Both the position numbers and the translations under genes were made by a program. This document shows positions 35,760 through 44,957 of a stretch of DNA of 64,000 nucleotides, in pieces. The first letter of the stretch is position 1, and each line of letters begins with the position of its first letter. The notes below the pieces were generated by a model that saw nothing but the letters and a program-made list of their open reading frames with translations, did not search any database and had not been told where the DNA came from. This stretch comes from Burkholderia sp. OK233 (GTDB taxonomy: Bacteria; Pseudomonadota; Gammaproteobacteria; Burkholderiales; Burkholderiaceae), in assembly GCF_900230185.1 (NCBI RefSeq), contig NZ_OCSR01000002.1:1984001-2048000 (forward strand), written 5' to 3'.

Positions 35760-36674
35760 ATGGATCAGTTCAAGGAACTACAACTATTCGTCGAGGTGGC
35801 CGAGACGGGCAGCATCAGCCGGGCTGCGGAAGCTGTCGAACTTTCCATCTCGGCCGCAAGTCGGTATTTGATTTCGTTGGAGGCGAGACTTGGCGTCCAA
35901 TTGGTGCGCAGGACGACTCGCAACCTTTACCTAACTGAGGCTGGCGCTGAGTTTCACCGACGCTGCAAATCCATCCTCGCCGACCTTGGCGAAGCAGAGG
36001 CTGTAACCAAGGAAGCGGTTGTGCGTCCAAGCGGCGTCCTTCGCGTCACCGCCTCGTTATCGTTCTGCATGCTTCACATAGCGCCGATGCTTCCTGATTT
36101 CACGGCGCGCTACCCTGACATCACAGTAGACGTGGTAGCGGCCAACCGTTACTGCGACATCATCGAGAACGGCATCGACGTCGCGATTCGTACGAAAGTC
36201 CTTGAGCCAGACAGCAACATCACGATTAGAAGACTGGCCTCAACGCGCCGCATATTGGCTGCATCGCCCGGCTACATCGAGGCGAACGGGCGCCCTCGCT
36301 TCCCGGCGGAGCTCGCGAAGCACAGGCTGCTGAACTATCAACTCGCCGACAATCCACGCGAGCTTTCATTCACACGTGGTGGTGAGAACGTCGTAGTCAG
36401 AGTGAAGCCGTTAGTGGAGTCGAATGACGGCCAGATATTGCGTATCGCCGCGCTAGACAGCATGGGCATTCTGGTGCAGCCCAAATACATCATCTACGAC
36501 GACCTCAAGGCAGGCCACCTTGTCCCGGTGCTCGACGACTGGGACCTTCCCCGGTTGACCATGAACATCGCGTTTCAGACCCGCTCACACCTACCTGTAA
36601 AGGTGCGACTGTTCATTGACGCGCTTGTGGAGCGGTTCCATCGGAACGAATACGAACAGCATTGGACAGCGTGA
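35760..36674 (+). CDS. LysR family transcriptional regulator
   Basis: A 304-residue LysR-type regulator. The N-terminal helix-turn-helix reads LFVEVAETGSISRAAEAVEL and SAASRYLISLEARLGVQLVR, followed by RTTRNLYLTEAGAEF. The effector domain follows, starting near VLRVTASLSF. It belongs to the group of LysR proteins close to DmlR/PcaQ-like short regulators. It lies upstream of and in line with the hydroxyquinol dioxygenase operon and is its likely activator; the effector could be hydroxyquinol or a ring-cleavage product. Confidence 0.87.
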   Translation: MDQFKELQLFVEVAETGSISRAAEAVELSISAASRYLISLEARLGVQLVRRTTRNLYLTEAGAEFHRRCKSILADLGEAEAVTKEAVVRPSGVLRVTASLSFCMLHIAPMLPDFTARYPDITVDVVAANRYCDIIENGIDVAIRTKVLEPDSNITIRRLASTRRILAASPGYIEANGRPRFPAELAKHRLLNYQLADNPRELSFTRGGENVVVRVKPLVESNDGQILRIAALDSMGILVQPKYIIYDDLKAGHLVPVLDDWDLPRLTMNIAFQTRSHLPVKVRLFIDALVERFHRNEYEQHWTA

Positions 36675-36712
36675 GCCTGCGCCCATCGCATTTTGGCTTT
36701 CTTCCCACTCAG

Positions 36713-36769
36713 CGCGAAAGACTTTCCCTTTCTAGCTCTGTTTTGCCAGTCACGACGAATATAGACTCG
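36713..36769 (+). promoter_or_regulatory. shared upstream element, copy B (probable promoter)
   Basis: CGAAAG, TTTCCCTTTCT, GCTCTGTT and AATATAGACTCG occur here with the same main spacings as in 31719-31777. AATATA would serve as a -10 box with a leader of about 36 bases to the dioxygenase ATG; no -35 consensus is seen, which fits an activated promoter. The GAAAG/CTTTC pair forms an inverted repeat just upstream. Confidence 0.55.
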
Positions 36770-36805
36770 TCTCAAAGCTACAGAAGAGATTGATGGAGAC
36801 ACGCA

Positions 36806-37726
36806 ATGCAAAGCGCAACCTCTGCAGTTCCGTCCGCATCGCCTTATTTCGATGAGGCTCGCTCGGCCGAAGTCGTCAATGCCCGTATGAGCGAAGATGC
36901 CGACGCTCGGCTGCGCCAGGTGATGTCGGTTCTGGTCAAGCATCTTCATGCTGCGGTCAAGGAAATTGAGCCGACGCATGAAGAGTGGTTTACCGCCATT
37001 CGCTTCCTGACCGAAACGGGTCAAATGTGCACGGACTGGCGGCAAGAGTACATCCTGCTGTCGGACATTCTCGGCGTCTCGATGCTCGTTGATGCAATCA
37101 ATCATCGTCGTCCGAGCGGTGCTACGCCGAACACCATTCTGGGTCCGTTCTACATCGCCAACGCACCTGAATATCCGAACGGCGCGAACATCTGCCTGGA
37201 CGGAAAGGGCGAGCCCATGGTGGTCAAAGGTCAGGTAGCCGATATCAAGGGAAACCCGATTCCTAACGCGAAGCTCGAGGTCTGGCAGACCAACGACGAC
37301 GGCTTTTATGACGTGCAGCAGAAAGGCGTTCAGCCTGACTCAAATCTTCGTGGCGTTTTTACGTCGGATGCTGAAGGCCGCTACTGGTTCAAGTCTGTCA
37401 AGCCGCGTCACTATCCGATTCCTTCGGACGGCCCGGTCGGTAAGCTCCTCGCCGCAATAGGCCGACACCCTAACCGAGCTGCTCATCTGCACTTTATCGT
37501 GACCGCGCCTGGCTTTGATCCGGTCATCACTCACATTTTTACGCCCGACTGCCCGTATCTCCCCGAAGACGCGGTATTCGGCGTCAAGCGTGAACTCATC
37601 GCTGAATTCAACAAGATTAACGACCTGGAAGCTGGTAAGCGCGTCGGGGTCTCGTCACCGTTCTGGTCTGTGGTGTGGGACTTCACCCTCGCGACGTCCA
37701 CGAAGCCCACGCCGGCAATCCCGTAA
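36806..37726 (+). CDS. hydroxyquinol 1,2-dioxygenase (intradiol ring cleavage)
   Basis: A 306-residue intradiol dioxygenase that cleaves hydroxyquinol (1,2,4-trihydroxybenzene) to maleylacetate. An N-terminal helical dimerisation domain (RLRQVMSVLVKHLHAAVKEI, ILLSDILGVSMLVDAINHRR) precedes the beta-sandwich. The four Fe(III) ligands are in place: Tyr168 (GFYDV), Tyr203 (HYPIP), His227 and His229 (AAHLHF). The sequence pattern and the maleylacetate reductase in the same cluster favour hydroxyquinol over catechol. It opens the operon leading to the isomerase and dehydrogenase genes; the ATG follows a purine-rich site. Confidence 0.88.
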   Translation: MQSATSAVPSASPYFDEARSAEVVNARMSEDADARLRQVMSVLVKHLHAAVKEIEPTHEEWFTAIRFLTETGQMCTDWRQEYILLSDILGVSMLVDAINHRRPSGATPNTILGPFYIANAPEYPNGANICLDGKGEPMVVKGQVADIKGNPIPNAKLEVWQTNDDGFYDVQQKGVQPDSNLRGVFTSDAEGRYWFKSVKPRHYPIPSDGPVGKLLAAIGRHPNRAAHLHFIVTAPGFDPVITHIFTPDCPYLPEDAVFGVKRELIAEFNKINDLEAGKRVGVSSPFWSVVWDFTLATSTKPTPAIP

Positions 37727-37793
37727 TCGTTTGGTGCGCGGGAGCGTGCCGCCGAAAAAACTGATGACATTGAGAGATACAGGAGTACTACAT

Positions 37794-38672
37794 ATGAGCG
37801 CGAAGAAAGAATTGCTGGCTGCGTACTGGACCCTCGCCGGCGACGTTTATCCGTGTGCACCGAACGAAATCAGCCCGTTTCCGCTGCGTGATCGCTGCGA
37901 AGCGGCTTCGCGTGCCGGTTGGAGCGGCGTCGGCCTCATTCTCGATGATCTCGAGTACAGCATCGAGAAGTACGGGGTGTCCGGCGTCAAGAAGATTCTG
38001 GACGACACGGGCATGAAGTACTTCGAGCTCGAGATCCTCATGGACTGGTACTTCGACGGCGAGGCGCGCGTCAAGTCGGACGATTGCCGTCGCCGTTTCA
38101 TCGAACTGGGCGGCGAACTGGGCATGCGCAATCTGAAAATCGGTGCGAGCCCCTTCGACAAGAATCCGGCCGACTTCCCCCGCATGACCGACGAATTCGG
38201 GAAGCTTTGCCAGGACGTGGCGGCGGTTGACGCCACGGTTGCAATCGAGTTCATGCCTTTCTCTCCCATTCGAAACATCGCAGAAGCGCTGCAGGTTGCT
38301 GAAGGCGCTAACCAACCCAATGGTGGTCTGATGGTTGACCACTGGCACGTAGCGCGCGGTGGCAGCCCCTATAGCGAAGTCGCCCAAATCCCCGTGCGCT
38401 TCATCAAGGGGGTAGAGATGGATGACGTAGGTGCGCAGGTCAAAGGGTCGTTGTTTGATGATTCGACCTATAACCGCCAGCTTTGTGGCGAAGGTGCAGG
38501 CGACTGCCCCGCCTTCGTGGATGCCCTGGAGCAAGCAGGCTGCACGCTGCCGTACTACGGCGTGGAGCTCATCTCGGAGGTGCACCGGAAATTTCCGCTC
38601 GACGAGATGGCAAAGCGCGCTTACGACACCACCATCGCGCAGTTCCCGGCAAAAACCGCGACTTCTGCCTGA
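37794..38672 (+). CDS. TIM-barrel sugar isomerase/dehydratase (AP-endonuclease-2 / IolE-like fold)
   Basis: A 292-residue protein of the xylose-isomerase-like TIM-barrel superfamily that includes inosose dehydratase and keto-sugar epimerases. Metal ligands can be assigned to Glu in VAIEFMPF, Asp and His in MVDHWHVAR and the C-terminal Glu in YYGVELISEV. Family members isomerise or dehydrate keto-sugars and inososes. ATG at 37794 has AGGAG eight bases before it. It lies 67 bases after the ring-cleavage dioxygenase and just before two dehydrogenases, so a dehydration or isomerisation leading to an aromatic triol is proposed; specificity is not proven. Confidence 0.78.
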   Translation: MSAKKELLAAYWTLAGDVYPCAPNEISPFPLRDRCEAASRAGWSGVGLILDDLEYSIEKYGVSGVKKILDDTGMKYFELEILMDWYFDGEARVKSDDCRRRFIELGGELGMRNLKIGASPFDKNPADFPRMTDEFGKLCQDVAAVDATVAIEFMPFSPIRNIAEALQVAEGANQPNGGLMVDHWHVARGGSPYSEVAQIPVRFIKGVEMDDVGAQVKGSLFDDSTYNRQLCGEGAGDCPAFVDALEQAGCTLPYYGVELISEVHRKFPLDEMAKRAYDTTIAQFPAKTATSA

Positions 38673-38713
38673 AGCTCTTGACCTTAACCGACAAAGTATT
38701 TCTGGAGACTCAC

Positions 38714-39706
38714 ATGATTCGAATCGCCGTTCTCGGTGCCGGCCGCATTGGTCGCATTCACGCTGGCAACGTCGCCGCGAGCCCGAACGCAAAACTGGTC
38801 GTGGTGGCAGACCCTGTTGAAAGTGCAGCTAAGTCGCTGGCTAGCCGTCTGGGCTGCGAGGCCTCGACGGACGCTGCAGCCGTCCTCGAGCGCAACGACA
38901 TCGACGCAGTGGTCATCGGTACGCCGACGGATACGCACATCACGTTCATGCTCGAAGCCGTCAAGCGCGGCAAGGCTGTTCTGTGCGAGAAACCTATCGA
39001 CCTCGACATGGAGAAGTCGCTAGCCGCAGCAAACGAAGTCGAGCGACTGGGCGGTCGCGTCATGCTCGCGTTCAATCGACGTTTCGACCCGACATCGCAA
39101 GCCTTCCGCAAAGCGATTGACGCAGGTGACGTTGGCGAAGTGCGCCAGGTCATCATTTCGAGCCGTGACCCGGGCATGCCTCCCCGTGACTATGTCGAGC
39201 ACTCGGGCGGTATCTTCCGCGACATGGTTATCCACGATCTGGACATGGCTCGCTGGTTGCTCGGCGAAGAGCCGGTCGAGGTAATGGCCATGGCCAGCCG
39301 TCTCGTCGACGAGTCGCTTGAGAAGCTGACTGACTTCGATACGGTGATGGTGCAGTTGGGGACAGCTTCGGGCAAGCAATGCCACATCAACTGCTGTCGC
39401 GAGGCTGTGTACGGCTATGACCAGCGCATGGAAGTGTCGGGGTCGAAGGGAATGCTCCTGCAAGAAAACCTGCGTCCTTCGACGATTCGACGCTGGTCCA
39501 AGGAAGCGACTGATGTCCGCGAGCCGCTGCTTAACTTCTTCCTGGAGCGCTACGAGGCTGCATACAAGGCCGAACTCGAAGCCTTCGTCGACGCACTGAA
39601 CGCGAACTCGCCTTTGCCGACCTCCGTGCAGGATGGGCTGAAGGCGCTGCGTCTGGCGGACTGCGCGCTCGAGTCCGCTTTGTCGGGCAAAGCCGTCAAG
39701 GTGTAA
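38714..39706 (+). CDS. iolG: Gfo/Idh/MocA dehydrogenase, inositol 2-dehydrogenase type
   Basis: A 330-residue NAD(P)-dependent dehydrogenase. Rossmann fingerprint VLGAGRIGRIHAGNV at the N terminus, EKP motif in VLCEKPIDLD with the catalytic lysine, and the Asp-x3-His pair in FRDMVIHDLDMARWLLGE that acts on the substrate hydroxyl in IolG. The oxidised substrate would be an inositol or related polyol, giving an inosose. It follows the TIM-barrel gene by 41 bases and precedes a second family member by 24. The match to IolG is by motifs only; scyllo-, myo- and deoxy-inositols cannot be told apart. Confidence 0.82.
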   Translation: MIRIAVLGAGRIGRIHAGNVAASPNAKLVVVADPVESAAKSLASRLGCEASTDAAAVLERNDIDAVVIGTPTDTHITFMLEAVKRGKAVLCEKPIDLDMEKSLAAANEVERLGGRVMLAFNRRFDPTSQAFRKAIDAGDVGEVRQVIISSRDPGMPPRDYVEHSGGIFRDMVIHDLDMARWLLGEEPVEVMAMASRLVDESLEKLTDFDTVMVQLGTASGKQCHINCCREAVYGYDQRMEVSGSKGMLLQENLRPSTIRRWSKEATDVREPLLNFFLERYEAAYKAELEAFVDALNANSPLPTSVQDGLKALRLADCALESALSGKAVKV

Positions 39707-39730
39707 CTGGAAATCTGGAGGAGATAAGTC

Positions 39731-40819
39731 ATGACGCGAAAGATCGGTCCCAACGAAACGTTCGGCGTAGCATGTCTTGGCATCACTCACCCCCATACGT
39801 CCGGGCGGGTCAAGGCAATCCAGCGTCGCACCGACGCAAAGATGCTCGGTGCGTGGGACAAAAGCCCGCTGCTCACACCGTTCGTCGACGCGCTCGGTCT
39901 CGAGGCGCGCTCGAAGGAAGATATCCTGGCGGACGAGAATGTTCACGTCGTGCTCGTCCACTCCAAGAGCGAGAAGATGGCCGACCTGACCATTGAGGCG
40001 CTCGAGGCGGGCAAGGCAGTGTTGTGCGAGAAACCTGCTGGCCGCAGTTCGGTCGATGCAAAGCGAATCGTCGAGGCTGTTGAGCGTACCGGCGGACTCG
40101 TGCAAGTCGGCTATTGCTGGCGCTTTGCACCATCGGTCGACGCCATGCAGGCGGCACTCAAGAGCGGACGTCTCGGCAAAGTCGTTCAGGTGCGCGCCCA
40201 CGGCGGCTGCTCGCACGATGAGGCTGGAACGCCGCACATGACCCAACCAGGCGATATTGGCGGCGCGGTATTCGTTATTGGATGTCACCTGGTGGACCGC
40301 ATCCTTCTGCACTTCGGCTTGCCCCGTTCTGTCAACGCGCGTATCACGAAGTTCCCGAACTTCCACGGTGATGAATCGCGTGAAGACGCAGCAGGCGCGG
40401 TGCTGAACTATGAAGACAAGATTGTCACAGTCGACTTCATGTCGTGGGACGTCCTGCCGTGGACCGAGAGCTGGGACATCACCGCCTACGGAACGGAAGG
40501 GATCATGTCTTCCCGCTCGCTGCCCGCGAGTTACAAGATTTATGACGCGGGCAAGGGCGACCATCCGGAGGGCTGGACCGAGTGGCAAGAGACCAGCTTC
40601 CCGGAAATCTGGGCAACAAAAAAGACGGAGTATTCGCCCGATATCGCTGAAATCGGCAACCCGGTGTACTTCGACCGGGAGTCGAACGCGTTCTTCGACG
40701 CTTTGCGCAACGGCACGCAGTCGGTTGTGCCGGCTACGCAGGCGTACAACATTAGCCGTGTCATCGAGGCCATGTTTGCTTCTTCCAAAGAAGCGGGTGC
40801 AGAGGTCTTTATCGGTTAA
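39731..40819 (+). CDS. Gfo/Idh/MocA family oxidoreductase, second copy
   Basis: A 362-residue member of the same family with VACLGITHPHTSGRVKAIQ as a non-canonical nucleotide-binding start and an EKP motif in VLCEKPAGRSS. The usual acid/base Asp four residues before the substrate His is Val here (FVIGCHLVDR), so its chemistry may differ from the upstream dehydrogenase. A good GGAGGAG site precedes the ATG. It ends the catabolic run before a hairpin and the ABC transporter genes. It could act on an aldose, an inosose or a glycoside. Confidence 0.78.
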   Translation: MTRKIGPNETFGVACLGITHPHTSGRVKAIQRRTDAKMLGAWDKSPLLTPFVDALGLEARSKEDILADENVHVVLVHSKSEKMADLTIEALEAGKAVLCEKPAGRSSVDAKRIVEAVERTGGLVQVGYCWRFAPSVDAMQAALKSGRLGKVVQVRAHGGCSHDEAGTPHMTQPGDIGGAVFVIGCHLVDRILLHFGLPRSVNARITKFPNFHGDESREDAAGAVLNYEDKIVTVDFMSWDVLPWTESWDITAYGTEGIMSSRSLPASYKIYDAGKGDHPEGWTEWQETSFPEIWATKKTEYSPDIAEIGNPVYFDRESNAFFDALRNGTQSVVPATQAYNISRVIEAMFASSKEAGAEVFIG

Positions 40820-40829
40820 GCGTTTGAAT

Positions 40830-40853
40830 GGCTGACGCCTTTGGGCGTCGGCC
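40830..40853 (+). terminator. hairpin after the second dehydrogenase gene
   Basis: GGCTGACGCC pairs with GGCGTCGGCC (one G-U) around a TTTG loop, 11 bases after the stop. No T tract follows, so it may end or attenuate the operon transcript, or protect its 3' end. Confidence 0.5.
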
Positions 40854-40915
40854 AAGAATTCTGTACTTCATAAACCGGCAACACAAATACGCATTCCTAA
40901 ATAGGAGACGAAGTC

Positions 40916-41986
40916 ATGAAAATTCTGAAAAGTGTCGCGGTCATCCTGGCCGCTTCGGCAGCTTTCTCGGCAATGTCTGGTGCTGCTTTCGCCCAGGATA
41001 AGGGGGTTATTGGCATTTCGTTGCCCGACAAGACCGAATCCCGCTGGATTACCGACGGCAAAAGCATGGTCGATGCGCTGAAGGCGAAAGGCTACTCGGC
41101 CGACCTGCAGTACGCGAATTACGACGTTCCGACGCAGGTGAATCAGGTCGAGAACATGCTTGCGAAGGGTGTCAAAGCACTGGTCATCGCACCTATCGAC
41201 GGCAAGACATTTTCTGACGCTCTGGCGCTCGCTCAGAAGAAAGGCATCAAGGTCATCTCATATGACCGTCTGATTAGCCAGACCAAGGATGTCGACTATT
41301 ACGCAACCTTCGACAACTATGGCGTCGGCGTTCTTCAAGGGCAGAGCATCGTCAGCGCGTGGCAGAAGGCCGGCAGCAAAACCCCGTTCAACATCGAAGT
41401 GTTCGGTGGTTCCTCGGACGATAACAACGCCCATATGGTCTACGCGGGGGGCATGTCGGTCCTCAAGCCGTACATCGACAGCGGCAAATTCGTGGTTCGG
41501 AGCAAACAGGTTGCCTTCGATAAAGTCGCTACCCGCAACTGGGATGGCGCGACAGCGCAGGCTCGAATGGACAACTTGCTGAGCGCTTTTTACGGCAAGG
41601 ACCACCTCGACGCGGTCTGGACGCCCAACGACGCAATTGCAGTGGGCGTTATCTCATCGCTTAAGGGCATCGGATACGGTTCAGCCCAGCAAACCATGCC
41701 CGTTGTCACGGGCCAGGACGCAGACATCCAGAACGTCAAGAACATTGTTCGGGGCGACCAGACCTCGACCGTGTTCAAGGACACTCGCAAGCTTGCTGGC
41801 GTGACCGCCGAAATGGTTGACAACGCGCTGAGCGGCAAGCAGGTACCCGTCAACGACACGAAGAGCTACAACAACGGAACGAAGATCGTTCCGACCTACC
41901 TCGTGAAGCCAATTCTCGTCGACAAGGCTAATTACCAGTCGGAGTTGGTGACCAGCGGTTACTACACGCAGGCCCAAATCAAGTAA
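40916..41986 (+). CDS. chvE: multiple-monosaccharide ABC transporter substrate-binding protein
   Basis: A 356-residue periplasmic binding protein. Signal peptide (VILAASAAFSAMSGAAFAQ), then the ribose/xylose-type blocks GVIGISLPDKTESRWITDGK, YDVPTQVNQVENMLAKGVKA, KVISYDRLISQTKDVDYYAT and VTGQDADIQNVKNIVRGDQT. These match ChvE/XylF-type sugar-binding proteins. It is the first gene of a complete ABC system. Ligands of the family are pentoses, hexoses and some polyols; here a cyclitol or aromatic-leading sugar is suspected. AGGAG precedes the ATG. Confidence 0.87.
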   Translation: MKILKSVAVILAASAAFSAMSGAAFAQDKGVIGISLPDKTESRWITDGKSMVDALKAKGYSADLQYANYDVPTQVNQVENMLAKGVKALVIAPIDGKTFSDALALAQKKGIKVISYDRLISQTKDVDYYATFDNYGVGVLQGQSIVSAWQKAGSKTPFNIEVFGGSSDDNNAHMVYAGGMSVLKPYIDSGKFVVRSKQVAFDKVATRNWDGATAQARMDNLLSAFYGKDHLDAVWTPNDAIAVGVISSLKGIGYGSAQQTMPVVTGQDADIQNVKNIVRGDQTSTVFKDTRKLAGVTAEMVDNALSGKQVPVNDTKSYNNGTKIVPTYLVKPILVDKANYQSELVTSGYYTQAQIK

Positions 41987-42077
41987 GGCGTCTGAATGTC
42001 CGCGTGGCGGGGCGCCCACCGGGGCCTCGCTTCACGCAGGCACGCTCACGAGCGTGACCAATCAGAGGAATTTGACC

Positions 42078-43616
42078 ATGGATACCATTCTGGAGATGCG
42101 CGGAATTCAGAAAAGCTTTGGCGCTGTCAAAGCCCTGAATAACGTCAATCTGAGGGTCCGTCAGGGCGAGATTCACGCCATTTGCGGAGAAAACGGCGCG
42201 GGAAAATCGACCCTGATGAAAATCCTCAGTGGCGTCTATCCGCACGGCTCTTATTCTGGCGACGTCCTTTACGACGGTCAGGAGCGGGCATTCGCCGATA
42301 TTTCCGATAGCGAGGCCGTCGGAATCATCATCATCCACCAGGAGCTGGCCCTCGTACCTATGCTCTCGATTACCGAGAACATCTATCTTGGTAACGAGCA
42401 GTCGAAGCGAGGCGTCATCGATTGGCAGGTGTCTCGTGCGAAGGCAAAGGCGTTGCTGGCGAAGATGGGCCTCTCAGACTCGCCAGATTCGCCGGTCGGC
42501 ACGCTCGGGATCGGCAAGCAGCAACTCATTGAGATTGCAAAGGCATTGTCTAAAGAGGTTCGCCTGTTGATTCTCGACGAGCCCACCGCGAGCCTGAATG
42601 AGAAAGACAGCGACACACTGCTTAGTCTTCTGCTCGAACTCAAGTCGCGCGGTGTGACGTCAATCATCATTTCGCACAAGCTTAACGAGATTTCGCGTGT
42701 CGCGGATGGAATCACCGTTATCCGCGATGGCTCGACGGTCGACGCCCTCGACTGCAAAGCCGAGAGCGTGAGCGAAGACCGCATCATCAAGGCGATGGTC
42801 GGCCGGGAGATGTCTGACCGGTACCCGCCACGTACGCCGAACATTGGCGAAGTCATTTTTGAAGTCAAGGATTGGCGTGTCCAACATCCCACGCAGAGGG
42901 ATCGTGCAGTCATTAAAGGCGTCAATCTGGAAGCGCGCAAGGGTGAAATCGTTGGCATCGCAGGACTGATGGGTTCTGGGCGCACGGAGCTCGCCATGAG
43001 CGTTTTCGGTGGCACGTATGGTCAGGACATCAATGGCCAGGTGCTGATGCACGGAAAGCAGGTGGACGTTTCGTCGGTACAGAAGGCCATCAAGGCGGGC
43101 ATCGCCTATGTGACCGAGGACCGGAAAGGCAACGGTCTGCTCCTGGACGACAACATCAAGCGAAACGTCACGCTGGCGAACCTGATCGGGGTCTCCAGGT
43201 TTGGCGTCGTCGACGAGCACAAGGAGATCAAGGTTGCGACCGATTTTCTAAAGAAGCTCCGGATCCGCGCTCAAGGCGTTACCCACGTCGTTGGCAACCT
43301 GTCGGGTGGAAACCAGCAGAAGGTGGTGCTGAGCAAGTGGCTGTTCTCTGAACCCGAGGTACTGATTCTCGACGAGCCCACGCGAGGCATCGATGTGGGA
43401 GCGAAGTACGAGATTTACAACATCATCAATCAGGTGGTCGCGGCAGGTAAGTGTGTGGTCATGATTTCCTCGGAAATGCCCGAACTGCTTGGCATGTGCG
43501 ACCGCGTGTACGTCATGAACGAAGGCCGGTTTGTCGGCGAATTCACCGCAGAAGAAGTTTCGCAGGAAAAGATTATGCGGGCGATTATGCGAAATGGAGG
43601 CATTGAAAATGCGTAA
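42078..43616 (+). CDS. mmsA: multiple-monosaccharide ABC transporter ATP-binding protein
   Basis: A 512-residue tandem ATPase of the sugar (CUT2) type. First domain: Walker A GENGAGKSTLMKILSG, signature LGIGKQQLIEIAKAL, Walker B LLILDEPTAS. Second domain: degenerate P-loop GLMGSGRTELAMSVFGG, signature LSGGNQQKVVLSKWL, Walker B LILDEPTRGIDVG. This pattern is normal for CUT2 ATPases. The ATG at 42078 has AGAGGA; an upstream ATG at 42054 lacks one. It lies between the binding protein and the permease, which overlaps its 3' end. Confidence 0.88.
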   Translation: MDTILEMRGIQKSFGAVKALNNVNLRVRQGEIHAICGENGAGKSTLMKILSGVYPHGSYSGDVLYDGQERAFADISDSEAVGIIIIHQELALVPMLSITENIYLGNEQSKRGVIDWQVSRAKAKALLAKMGLSDSPDSPVGTLGIGKQQLIEIAKALSKEVRLLILDEPTASLNEKDSDTLLSLLLELKSRGVTSIIISHKLNEISRVADGITVIRDGSTVDALDCKAESVSEDRIIKAMVGREMSDRYPPRTPNIGEVIFEVKDWRVQHPTQRDRAVIKGVNLEARKGEIVGIAGLMGSGRTELAMSVFGGTYGQDINGQVLMHGKQVDVSSVQKAIKAGIAYVTEDRKGNGLLLDDNIKRNVTLANLIGVSRFGVVDEHKEIKVATDFLKKLRIRAQGVTHVVGNLSGGNQQKVVLSKWLFSEPEVLILDEPTRGIDVGAKYEIYNIINQVVAAGKCVVMISSEMPELLGMCDRVYVMNEGRFVGEFTAEEVSQEKIMRAIMRNGGIENA

Positions 43617-44817
43617 GGCACTCTCTCCAGTGGTCGCCGACGGCGCCGAGGTTAAGAAAAGCGAAGTTTTTGGCGTGGTGAAGCGCATTGGCAGCGAGTA
43701 TGGACTGCTCATTTCGCTCGTCATCATCATGGTCTTTTTCCAGGTCTCGACGAGCGGCGTACTGATGCAACCGCTCAATCTGACCAACCTGGTGCTTCAG
43801 AACAGCTACATCGTCATCATGGCCCTTGGCATGCTGATGGTGATTGTTTCAGGCCACATCGACCTGTCCGTCGGTTCAACGGCCGGGTTGGTGGGCGCGT
43901 TGGCGGCGGTATTGATGGTGCAGTTTGAGGTCAACTACATCTGGGCAACCATCATCTGTATTGCGGCCGGCGCGCTGATTGGCGCCGTGCAAGGCTACTG
44001 GATTGCGTTCTGGCGGATGCCTTCGTTCATCGTGACGCTGGCCGGCATGCTGGTTTTCCGTGGGATGACAAACCTCGTTCTGCAAGGCCAGTCCATCGGC
44101 CCGTTCCCTGATGCGTTCGGCGCCGTGAGTTCAGGTTTCATCCCTGACTTTTTTCACGGGCAGGCACTTCACATCACCTCGATTGTCCTCGGCGCGTTTG
44201 TCGGCGCGCTTTTCTTCGCGATTGAACTTCGGCATCGCGCTGGCGCGGCGAAACATGGCGTCGAGAGTAGTTCGTTTTCGATGTTCGTGGCGAAGAATCT
44301 CGTCCTGACGGCGCTGATTGTGTTCTTCTGCTACCTGCTTGCATCCTATCGTGGCTTGCCCACCGTGCTCGTCATCATGGCTGTGCTGATTGGTGTGTAC
44401 ACGTTCATCATGAATCGCACCACGATCGGTCGACGCATCTACGCGGTTGGCGGCAATGCAAAGGCAGCGAGATTGTCGGGTGTCAGCGTTCCGGCAGTGA
44501 GCTTCCTGACCTTTGTGAACATGGGTGTCCTTGCAGCGCTGGCAGGTCTGATTTTCGCCGCGCGTCTGAACAGCGGAACGCCGAAGGCTGGCACGGGATT
44601 CGAGCTCGACGTCATCGCAGCGTGTTTCATCGGCGGCGCTTCCGCCTCTGGTGGCGTCGGGAAGGTCGTCGGAGCGGTTGTGGGCGCCTTCATCATGGGC
44701 GTGATGAACAACGGTATGTCCATCATGGGCATCGGTGTGGATTATCAGCAAGTTATCAAAGGCATCGTTCTGCTCGCGGCCGTGTTCGTCGACGTGTACA
44801 ACAAGAACAAAGCGTAA
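43609..44817 (+). CDS. mmsB: multiple-monosaccharide ABC transporter permease
   Basis: A 402-residue inner-membrane permease of the CUT2 sugar family with about ten hydrophobic segments. The conserved GHIDLSVGSTAGLVGALAAV loop, YAVGGNAKAARLSGV and AACFIGGASASGGVGKVVGA are typical. The ATG at 43609, with GGAGG eight bases upstream, overlaps the ATPase stop by eight bases; an ATG at 43594 is less well placed. It completes the uptake system of the cluster. Confidence 0.88.
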   Translation: MRKALSPVVADGAEVKKSEVFGVVKRIGSEYGLLISLVIIMVFFQVSTSGVLMQPLNLTNLVLQNSYIVIMALGMLMVIVSGHIDLSVGSTAGLVGALAAVLMVQFEVNYIWATIICIAAGALIGAVQGYWIAFWRMPSFIVTLAGMLVFRGMTNLVLQGQSIGPFPDAFGAVSSGFIPDFFHGQALHITSIVLGAFVGALFFAIELRHRAGAAKHGVESSSFSMFVAKNLVLTALIVFFCYLLASYRGLPTVLVIMAVLIGVYTFIMNRTTIGRRIYAVGGNAKAARLSGVSVPAVSFLTFVNMGVLAALAGLIFAARLNSGTPKAGTGFELDVIAACFIGGASASGGVGKVVGAVVGAFIMGVMNNGMSIMGIGVDYQQVIKGIVLLAAVFVDVYNKNKA

Positions 44818-44957
44818 CTACTGTTTATACGGCAGACCGGATTTAGAACTCAGCTGGGCCAGGTGCGCGGCGGGGCCCAACTGACATGCATACTTGAGTC
44901 ATGAGATTGCATCTCGAACATTTGGCCTTGTAATAAGTATCACTAATGGAATCAAAT

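Noticed and set aside
36806..37726. catechol 1,2-dioxygenase as the identity of the ring-cleavage enzyme
   Set aside because: The overall sequence pattern and the presence of maleylacetate reductase, with no muconate cycloisomerase, favour hydroxyquinol cleavage.
39020..40855. 611-codon leftward open frame
   Set aside because: It lies antisense to two well-supported Gfo/Idh/MocA genes. Long antisense frames are common in high-GC sequence, and the translation has no family resemblance.
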